Positions 7,080 through 12,158 of a DNA stretch of 12,158 bases are shown one piece after another. The stretch spans positions 1 to 12,158 of the forward strand of contig JANXXW010000537.1 in the NCBI GenBank assembly GCA_025350425.1. The letters run 5' to 3'. The translations under genes and the position numbers were made by a program. Each line of letters opens with the position of its first letter. Position 1 is the stretch's first letter. The notes below the pieces were generated by a model, which saw nothing but the letters and a program-made list of their open reading frames with translations, did not search any database and had not been told where the DNA came from. The DNA comes from Rhodospirillales bacterium (GTDB taxonomy: Bacteria > Pseudomonadota > Alphaproteobacteria > Acetobacterales > Acetobacteraceae).

Positions 7080-8192
7080 TCAGTCCGGCGCGTCGTTCGT
7101 GTAGTGGGCGACCACCGTAGGAATGCGCGTCTTGCCGTCGTAGCAGATGATCACCGCCGAATGCGCCATGTCACCATGGCCATCGCTCCGGTAGGTCATG
7201 GCAAGGCCGGCATAGCTGGTGCTTGCCAGCGCCTGGGTGAGCGCCGCCGGCGTGGTCGCCCCCTTGGCCACTGCTTCAAGCGCCATCCCGACGCCGTCAT
7301 ACTGGGCCACCGCGAACCCGTCCGGATCGGCGTTGAACCGGCGTCGATACGCGTCGAGGAAGGACCGCATGGCGGGCGTCTCGGCCGAGATCGGCGAGGA
7401 ACTGGTCTCGGCGCACACGTCGGCCAACTCGGACGGTTCCAGCAGGTCGACGGCGGAAGGCTGCGACAGACCGGACCCGGCAATAATCGGCAGCCGGTAC
7501 CCGCCGGAAGCGGCAGCCTTCAGCAGCAATGCACTCGGCCCGCTATGCAGGTGCAGCAACAGCGCATCGGCGCCCGCGGCCCGCGCCTTGGCCAGCACGG
7601 GCGTCATGTCCTTCACGGATACGTCCAGTGCCTCCTCGTAGACAGGCGGGATTCCGGCCCGCTTCAGCGCCTTCAGAATCTCCGCATGGCCGCTCTGGCC
7701 ATAGGCGGTAGTCTGGTAGATCACCGCCGGACGCTTCACGCCCTTTGACTCCAGCGCATACCGCACCTGCGCGGTTTTGGTCGTCGCGTCGTCGGGAAAG
7801 AAGCGGAAGACATAGGGATTGCCCTGCCGCGTGATCGCCGCCGTGCCCGAAATGGTGAGCAACGGAGTTTTGTATTCCAGGGCGACCGGCAACATTGCCA
7901 GCATCTGTGTGCCCAACATCGGCGCGACAATGGCGAGCGGTGCCTCACCCGCTGCCCGCTCCAGCGCATTCACCGCGACTTCGGGCGACACTCCGGTATC
8001 GGAGACATCATACGTGACGGAGACGCCGGCGGGCGGGGTGGTCATCGCCAGTATCGCGCCGTTGCGTTGGCTGGCGCCCTCGGTCGCGAGGAATCCCGTC
8101 AGCGGCACCAGAACCGGTATGGTAATTTCTACCGCGTTCGCTTCGTGCGCGAAGGCGGCGAGTAACAGGCAGGCGGCGGCAATACGCTTCAT
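7080..8192 (-). CDS. Periplasmic substrate-binding protein of the LivK / Peripla_BP_6 family
   Basis: The product is 370 residues from the start chosen here. Residues 1-20 (MKRIAAACLLLAAFAHEANA) are a Sec signal peptide with a likely cut after ANA, giving a mature protein beginning VEITIPVLVPLTG, the usual opening of type I HAAT binding proteins. Further family features are PLAIVAPMLGTQMLAMLPVA, the hinge-region VIYQTTAYGQSGHAEILKAL, and AVAQYDGVGMALEAVAKGA near the C-terminus. It captures the ligand in the periplasm and delivers it to the LivH/LivMGF complex encoded just downstream. A longer frame begins at 8243, but the ATG at 8192 has GAGGGA seven bases upstream and starts exactly at the signal peptide. 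The family binds leucine, isoleucine and valine but also amides, urea and aromatic compounds, so the ligand cannot be named. Confidence 0.9.
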   Translation of the reverse strand: MKRIAAACLLLAAFAHEANAVEITIPVLVPLTGFLATEGASQRNGAILAMTTPPAGVSVTYDVSDTGVSPEVAVNALERAAGEAPLAIVAPMLGTQMLAMLPVALEYKTPLLTISGTAAITRQGNPYVFRFFPDDATTKTAQVRYALESKGVKRPAVIYQTTAYGQSGHAEILKALKRAGIPPVYEEALDVSVKDMTPVLAKARAAGADALLLHLHSGPSALLLKAAASGGYRLPIIAGSGLSQPSAVDLLEPSELADVCAETSSSPISAETPAMRSFLDAYRRRFNADPDGFAVAQYDGVGMALEAVAKGATTPAALTQALASTSYAGLAMTYRSDGHGDMAHSAVIICYDGKTRIPTVVAHYTNDAPD

Positions 8193-8199
8193 CGGGCTG

Positions 8200-8205
8200 T
8201 CCCTC
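8200..8205 (-). promoter_or_regulatory. Ribosome binding site that sets the binding-protein start
   Basis: GAGGGA on the minus strand lies seven bases before the ATG ending at 8192. It supports that start over the in-frame ATG at 8243. Confidence 0.75.
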
Positions 8206-8215
8206 GGGAAGACAC

Positions 8216-8243
8216 ATTGTATGCGAAAGGCGCCATACGCCAA
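8216..8243 (-). promoter_or_regulatory. Candidate sigma-70-type promoter of the liv operon
   Basis: On the minus strand TTGGCG (8238-8243, four of six consensus bases) is followed after 16 bases by TACAAT (8216-8221, five of six). Transcription would begin near 8209, leaving a short leader of roughly 17 bases that still contains the GAGGGA. The -35 overlaps one arm of the inverted repeat at 8239-8260, so a bound regulator there could block or assist polymerase. Confidence 0.5.
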
Positions 8244-8260
8244 ACTGCACGCAATTTGGC
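8239..8260. promoter_or_regulatory. Inverted repeat GCCAAA-N10-TTTGGC over the liv -35 region
   Basis: Perfect six-base arms (8239-8244 and 8255-8260) separated by ten bases overlap the predicted -35 of the liv promoter. The same GCCAA half-site recurs in this region, so this is a candidate operator; the regulator is unknown. Confidence 0.4.
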
Positions 8261-8321
8261 CGAACCGGCCCGATAGGTGAAAAAGGATTTAGGTAGCTGC
8301 CGGTCGCCAAACCGTTGCGCG

Positions 8322-8344
8322 CCGCCAATGTCATATTTTGGCGG
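8322..8344. promoter_or_regulatory. Inverted repeat CCGCCAA-N9-TTGGCGG in the livK/copC intergenic region
   Basis: Perfect seven-base arms (8322-8328 and 8338-8344) flank an AT-rich nine-base centre, TGTCATATT. It lies midway between the two divergent genes, about 70 bases from the copC start, and shares the GCCAA/TTGGC core with the repeat at 8239-8260. It is a candidate operator for one or both directions. Confidence 0.4.
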
Positions 8345-8372
8345 GTGCGTCTTTCCTAGCGTTGCGGCCAAA

Positions 8373-8383
8373 TCGCGACGCGA
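8373..8383. promoter_or_regulatory. Short palindrome TCGCGACGCGA upstream of copC
   Basis: Five-base arms around one central base, 30 bases before the copC start, where a repressor or activator of copCD might bind. No convincing -35/-10 pair for copC was found near it. It is short and GC-rich, so chance is a real alternative. Confidence 0.2.
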
Positions 8384-8413
8384 CTAGACCGCCCTTATTT
8401 TGGAGAGCCTACA

Positions 8414-8767
8414 TTGCGGCTGCTTTTAACGTTGCTGCCCCTGATCGCCCTGCTGCTCCCTCAACCCGCCGACGCCCATGCCATCCTTGTCGGCAGTAGT
8501 CCGGCCCTTGGCGCGACCTTGCCCGCCGGTCACCTCGATTTCCACCTGCGTTACAATAGCCGTATCGACCAGGGCCGCTCCCGCCTCACACTCACGGCCC
8601 CGGACCACTCCCAAGCCATATTGCCGATCACCACGGCCGACGCGCCCGACGTGTTGAACAGTTCGGCAAACCTGTCGCCGGGCGCCTATGTGCTGCGTTG
8701 GCAAGTGCTGGCGGTGGACGGCCACATCACCCGCGGCGACGTGCCTTTCACCGTGACCATGCCCTGA
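8414..8767 (+). CDS. copC: CopC-type periplasmic copper-binding protein
   Basis: This is a 117-residue secreted CopC-domain protein. Residues 1-21 form a signal peptide ending PADA, so the mature protein (96 residues) starts with His22 in HAILVGSSPALGATLPAG, the CopC N-terminus. Cu(II) in CopC is bound by the N-terminal histidine plus the Asp and His of a DGH motif; here these are Asp102 and His104 in VDGHITRGD. The methionine-rich Cu(I) site of classical CopC/PcoC is absent: the mature chain has a single methionine, next to the C-terminus. It should therefore bind only Cu(II). The start is TTG at 8414, supported by TGGAGA seven bases upstream and by the fit of the signal peptide. The stop overlaps the next start in TGATG, so copC and the copD-like gene are translationally coupled. 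Confidence 0.9.
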   Translation: MRLLLTLLPLIALLLPQPADAHAILVGSSPALGATLPAGHLDFHLRYNSRIDQGRSRLTLTAPDHSQAILPITTADAPDVLNSSANLSPGAYVLRWQVLAVDGHITRGDVPFTVTMP

Positions 8768-10413
8768 TGAGCCTGCTGATCGATATCTTTGGCTATCTCA
8801 GCATCATCATCCATGGGCTGACCATCGTTGCCCAGTCGATGATGCTGGGCGGCGTCTTCTTCCTCCTGTTTCTCGCCGGTCCGTTGTCAGCGCGTATCGG
8901 GCCGGCCGGGCCGTCGATCGAGCGGGACACGCGGCTTATCGCCGCCTGGAGCGCCCTGGCCCTCATTCTGTGCGAGGGCGCCACCGTGGCGCTGCAATCC
9001 GCCGTGCTGGTGGATACCGTCGATCTCAACCTTGGCAACGTCCTGGTGGCCAACTTCGCGATTTCGGGCATGGTGAAGATCGCCGCCGCCACGCTGATCG
9101 CTATCCTGCTGTTCCGCCGGGAGCGCCCCAAAGCCGCGTTGTTGATCCTGGCCGCGATCGAACTGGCGGCGGCCACCATGACCACCCACGCCGCCGCGCG
9201 ACTCGACGACCGGCTACCGCTCCTGATCGTGGCGGGGCTGCACCAGCTTGGCGCGGCGATCTGGATCGGCGGCATCCCGGTGTTCATCTCGGCCCTGGCG
9301 CGAGTGCATGACGGCGCCGCGTGGCGACTGATTGGGGTGCGGTTCTCCCGCATGTCCATGATCGGCGTCGCCTGCATCCTGGTCTCGGGTACCACCCTGA
9401 GCGTGTTCTTCGTGGGATCGCTCGACGCTTTCTATGGCACCGCATACGGCGTGATGGTGAGCGCCAAGATCGCGCTGTTCGCGTCCCTGCTGCTGCTGGG
9501 GCTGGGCAACTATATGGTGGTCGAGCGCCTGCGCCGGGATCCCGCGACCTCTGTCGCCAGGATGAAGCGGTTCGCCGAGGTGGAAATCGGGATCGGCTTC
9601 AGCCTGTTTTTCGCCGCCGCCTCGCTTACCTCCGTGCCCCCGGCGGTCGATCTCACGCAGGACCGGGTAAGCTGGGCCGAGATCGTCGAGCGCAACGCGC
9701 CGCAATGGCCGCGTCTTACCTCACCGAACCACGACGTGCTGGCGTTGCCGGCACTCCAGGCCAAGCTGGACGCCGAGCCCGCGCAAACCATGAGCCATCC
9801 ACAGAAAGCGTTCGTGCCGGGATCCGGTGACTTGCCCGCGCGCAACGCGGCCGACATTGCGTGGTCCGAGTACAACCACCACTGGGCCGGGCTGTTCGTG
9901 GTGCTGATCGGCGTGCTCGCGTTGTTGGATCGCACTGGCCAACGCTGGGCGCGGCACTGGCCGCTGGTTTTCCTGGGCCTCGCGGTGTTCCTGCTGCTGC
10001 GCTCCGATCCGGAAGTCTGGCCGCTCGGCACCGAGGGCCTTCTAGAGAGCCTGCGCGATCCCGAGGTGGTGCAACACCGCTTCTTTGCCTTGCTGACGAT
10101 CATCTTCGGCGTATTCGAATGGCGCGTCCGCACCGGCCGCACGACAAATCCGCGTGCCGCGTTGGTGTTTCCGCTGGCGACCGCCATCGGTGGCGCCGCG
10201 TTGCTCACGCACAGCCACGCCATCGCAAACGTGAAGGACGCGCTGCTGGTCGAATTGGTGCACACGCCCCTGGCCTTGATCGCGATCTGGGCAGGGTGGG
10301 CGCGCTGGCTGGAGATCCGCCTCGATCCACCGGGCAACCGCATCGCCGGCTGGGTCTGGCCCGTGGCCTTCGTGGTGATCGGGCTGATGCTGCTGGAGTA
10401 TCGCGAAGCGTAA
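8767..10413 (+). CDS. CopD-like inner-membrane protein with extra C-terminal histidine-containing membrane domain
   Basis: The product is 548 residues from the ATG at 8767, which overlaps the copC stop by one base; a longer frame from 8698 would add a non-hydrophobic stretch inside copC and is unlikely. Residues about 1-290 form a multi-helix CopD domain with HQLGAAIWIGGI (His159) and AKIALFASLLLLGLGNYMV, as in CopD copper-resistance permeases thought to move copper across the inner membrane with CopC. Residues about 290-365 look soluble. Residues about 366-548 add some five further membrane helices with histidines in or near them: NHHWAG (371-372), QHR (437), THSH (482, 484) and LVHTP (499). 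Such clusters could bind copper or haem (inference). Typical CopD proteins of about 300 residues lack this part. The CopD call is firm; the role of the second half is unknown. Confidence 0.87.
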   Translation: MSLLIDIFGYLSIIIHGLTIVAQSMMLGGVFFLLFLAGPLSARIGPAGPSIERDTRLIAAWSALALILCEGATVALQSAVLVDTVDLNLGNVLVANFAISGMVKIAAATLIAILLFRRERPKAALLILAAIELAAATMTTHAAARLDDRLPLLIVAGLHQLGAAIWIGGIPVFISALARVHDGAAWRLIGVRFSRMSMIGVACILVSGTTLSVFFVGSLDAFYGTAYGVMVSAKIALFASLLLLGLGNYMVVERLRRDPATSVARMKRFAEVEIGIGFSLFFAAASLTSVPPAVDLTQDRVSWAEIVERNAPQWPRLTSPNHDVLALPALQAKLDAEPAQTMSHPQKAFVPGSGDLPARNAADIAWSEYNHHWAGLFVVLIGVLALLDRTGQRWARHWPLVFLGLAVFLLLRSDPEVWPLGTEGLLESLRDPEVVQHRFFALLTIIFGVFEWRVRTGRTTNPRAALVFPLATAIGGAALLTHSHAIANVKDALLVELVHTPLALIAIWAGWARWLEIRLDPPGNRIAGWVWPVAFVVIGLMLLEYREA

Positions 10414-10473
10414 TCGCAACCGGCAACCGCCCCGGGATGGCAACCTGGACCCAGCGTTAAAAGACGACAACGA

Positions 10474-10495
10474 CATGCACGAACCGAAGTGCATG
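10474..10495 (-). terminator. Hairpin at the end of the histidine kinase gene, between convergent genes
   Basis: CATGCAC (10474-10480) and GTGCATG (10489-10495) form a perfect seven-base-pair stem with an eight-base loop, one base beyond the kinase stop codon. On the minus strand it is followed by T-rich sequence ending in CTTTT (TCGTTGTCGTCTTTTAA), so it may terminate the two-component operon. It may also slow readthrough from copCD, which ends 60 bases to the left. Confidence 0.5.
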
Positions 10496-10496
10496 G

Positions 10497-11966
10497 TTAT
10501 GCCGGACTGATTCGTTTCGATTCCTGCGAAGGAGTTCTATCAACGTCGCTTGCCCGAAATGGCAGCATCAAAGCGACGGAAAGTCCCGGATCGGCATCTT
10601 CCAGCCGCAACGTCCCACCATGCAGCGTCGCCACTGCTTGCACCAAAGCCAGACCGAGGCCGGAGCCAGGCGTGCTTCGCGCCGTTTCACCCCGGAAGAA
10701 CCGCTCGGTCGCGCGAACACGATCCTCCTCGGGAATGCCGGGGCCTTGGTCAGCGACAACGATCCGCACGAACCCATTATCCTGCGTCGCCGAAAGCCGG
10801 ACGAGCGTGCCGGGTGGGGCAAACTTAACGGCGTTGTCCAACAGGTTCGCCACGGCCTGCTGCATCATGTCGCGGTCGCCAAACATCTCCAGGCGAAGCG
10901 GGATTATCGGTTCAAGTAAAACTTCATGATCCTCGGCGACGGCGCCGTAAAAATCCACGAGGTCGAGCAGCATGGGAGCGAGATCGAAGGCGGCGAAGGC
11001 AGCACGCCTCGCGCCAGCCTCGATCTCGGCAATGCGCAGCAGGCTTTGGAACAGTGCCGTGATACCGTCGAGATCGGCCTGCGCCCGCTCCAGCGCCGCC
11101 CGCAGATCGGCCTCGCCGGTCGCGTGGGTCGCTGCGTCCTCCAGCCGGGCACGGGCGCGGGCGATGGGGGTACGCAGGTCGTGCGCAATGGCGTTCGACA
11201 CTTGACGCACCCCGTCCATGAGTTGCGCGATCCGATCGAGCATGTCGTTGATCGTCTCGGCCAAAAGGTCGAACTCGTCGCCCCGGCCGGTAACGCGCAC
11301 GCGGCGGGTGAGGTCTCCGGCCCCGATCGCCCCGGCGATCACCGAGATCTCGGCCATCGCGATACCGAGCAGGCCGCGTACCGCCCAGGCGCCGACCATG
11401 CCCAGCGCCACGGCGATCGCGGCGGCCCAGAATAATGCGTCGGTCAGCAGATGCCGCATATCGGAACGCACCTGCACGTCCCGCCCGATCAGCAGGTGAT
11501 AGCCGCCCGCCAACTCGAACTGGTGCACGCGCGCGAGGCTGCGCCGGCCATCTCGTTCCAATGGACGCTCGATCCATGCCTGATCCATCGCCACGCCTGA
11601 CGGCCAACGTTCGAGGTTGCCGGTGATGGGGTGCATTGCGGGGTCCACCAGCAGGTAGATCGCGTCGTGGTCGATGTTGCCGACCAGGCGCTGGTTGATT
11701 GTTTCCAGCAACGCCACGGTTCCGCCCTCACGATACCGCTCGGAAAGGCCGAGTGAGTCCGCGTTGATGGCGTCGTCGGTCTGGCGCTCCATCAGCCCGG
11801 CCGTGGACCACCACAGGAATAGCGCCAACGCCAGCGCGCTGGTGCTGAAAAGAGCGGCATAGGCGATACCGAATCGAAACCCAGCCGACCCCAGTAGCCG
11901 CTGCGGCATGAGACGTAGTGCCGGGACCGGCCGGCTAGATTCAGAAGCAGACAACCTCGACGACAT
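10497..11966 (-). CDS. Membrane sensor histidine kinase, HAMP / HisKA / HATPase type
   Basis: This 489-residue inner-membrane sensor has one membrane helix near residues 31-53, a periplasmic domain of about 120 residues, and a second helix near 176-200. A HAMP linker follows (about 196-255, with GDLTRRVRVTGRGDEFDLLA). The phosphoacceptor His262 lies in NAIAHDLRTPIARAR. The ATP-binding domain has the N box ANLLDNAVKFAPPG (Asn374, Asn378), the G1 box DQGPGIP (Asp406) and the G2 box GSGLGLALVQ (from 435), so every catalytic motif is intact. The periplasmic part contains YLLVDPAMHPITGNLERWP and a YHLLIGRDV segment, an arrangement seen in many alphaproteobacterial kinases. It lacks an obvious Met/His-rich copper site. 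The ATG at 11966 begins 12 bases after the response-regulator stop. It converges on copCD; control of copCD is possible but not shown. Confidence 0.93.
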   Translation of the reverse strand: MSSRLSASESSRPVPALRLMPQRLLGSAGFRFGIAYAALFSTSALALALFLWWSTAGLMERQTDDAINADSLGLSERYREGGTVALLETINQRLVGNIDHDAIYLLVDPAMHPITGNLERWPSGVAMDQAWIERPLERDGRRSLARVHQFELAGGYHLLIGRDVQVRSDMRHLLTDALFWAAAIAVALGMVGAWAVRGLLGIAMAEISVIAGAIGAGDLTRRVRVTGRGDEFDLLAETINDMLDRIAQLMDGVRQVSNAIAHDLRTPIARARARLEDAATHATGEADLRAALERAQADLDGITALFQSLLRIAEIEAGARRAAFAAFDLAPMLLDLVDFYGAVAEDHEVLLEPIIPLRLEMFGDRDMMQQAVANLLDNAVKFAPPGTLVRLSATQDNGFVRIVVADQGPGIPEEDRVRATERFFRGETARSTPGSGLGLALVQAVATLHGGTLRLEDADPGLSVALMLPFRASDVDRTPSQESKRISPA

Positions 11967-11978
11967 CGTCGAGCAATA

Positions 11979-12158
11979 TCACGGTTGTTCGGCCCGCAGC
12001 ATGTAGCCGGCGTTACGAACCGTATGGATCAGCGGCAGAGGGAATGGTTTGTCGATCTTCTGACGCAGGCGCGACACATGCACGTCAATCACGTTGGTCT
12101 GCGGATCGAAATGATAGTCCCAAACGCCTTCCAGCAGCATCGTGCGGGTTACTACCTG
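11979..12158 (-). CDS. OmpR/PhoB-family response regulator, C-terminal fragment cut by the window edge
   Basis: The last 59 residues of a DNA-binding response regulator are visible; the receiver domain lies beyond the right edge. The fragment is the winged-helix output domain: VVTRTMLLEGVWDYHFDPQT, the recognition helix NVIDVHVSRLRQKI, and the wing strand IHTVRNAGYMLRA that ends OmpR-type regulators. The gene precedes the histidine kinase on the same strand with 12 bases between them, the standard arrangement for a two-component operon, so the kinase is its probable phosphodonor. Nothing suggests truncation other than the window edge. Targets cannot be told from this part. Confidence 0.93.
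   Translation of the reverse strand, partial: QVVTRTMLLEGVWDYHFDPQTNVIDVHVSRLRQKIDKPFPLPLIHTVRNAGYMLRAEQP

Noticed and set aside
8193..8243. N-terminal extension of the substrate-binding protein by 17 residues
   Set aside because: The extension precedes a complete signal peptide and overlaps the predicted promoter; the internal ATG has a well-placed GAGGGA.
8698..8766. Longer start of the copD-like gene within copC
   Set aside because: It would add 23 Arg/His-rich residues before the first membrane helix and overlap the conserved end of copC; TGATG coupling at 8767 is the usual arrangement.
9510..10343. Minus-strand open frame of 277 codons antisense to the copD-like gene
   Set aside because: Shadow of a clear membrane-protein gene; its own translation is Ser/Arg-rich and unlike any family.
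1..12158. CRISPR array, tRNA or rRNA genes, insertion sequence ends, attachment sites
   Set aside because: I saw no regularly spaced repeats, cloverleaf-like sequence, transposase or integrase frame, or paired terminal repeats.

Overview
This is a GC-rich, densely coding chromosomal segment, probably from an alphaproteobacterium. The Hint-domain protein paired with a TPR-glycosyltransferase, the HAAT-type transporter and the CopC/CopD pair together point to the Rhodospirillales/Acetobacteraceae. That placement is inference from gene content and G/C-rich third codon positions, not from a marker gene.

Layout. (1) 1-3092, plus strand: a Hint (Hedgehog/intein-type) domain protein, whose frame is continuous with upstream coding-like sequence except for one in-frame TAG, followed by a 777-residue protein with a long TPR-like solenoid and a GT32-type glycosyltransferase domain. 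(2) 3250-3630, plus strand: a RidA-family protein that lacks the catalytic arginine, with a long stem-loop upstream. (3) 3689-8192, minus strand: a three-gene ABC importer operon of the branched-chain amino acid (HAAT) type. It encodes a periplasmic binding protein, a LivH permease, and one polypeptide that fuses the LivM permease with the LivG and LivF ATPases. (4) 8193-8413: a divergent regulatory region with a plausible minus-strand promoter and several GCCAA/TTGGC elements. (5) 8414-10413, plus strand: copC and a copD-like gene overlapping by one base. The second product is an enlarged CopD with an extra histidine-bearing membrane domain. (6) 10497-12158, minus strand: a sensor histidine kinase preceded by the 3' end of an OmpR-family response regulator that runs off the right edge.

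How the genes work together. The Liv genes encode a complete importer in only three polypeptides. CopC and the CopD-like protein form a periplasm/inner-membrane copper pair. The two-component genes converge on copCD, but nothing in the sequence shows that they control it. The Hint protein and TPR-glycosyltransferase may form a surface-protein processing or glycosylation pair; this is inference from adjacency.

No tRNA, rRNA, CRISPR array, insertion sequence or phage gene was seen. I found no clear-cut new system. The observations most worth a second look are the amber-split Hint gene, the LivM-LivG-LivF triple fusion, the RidA homologue without its arginine, the C-terminal domain of the CopD-like protein, and the palindromic livK/copC intergenic region.
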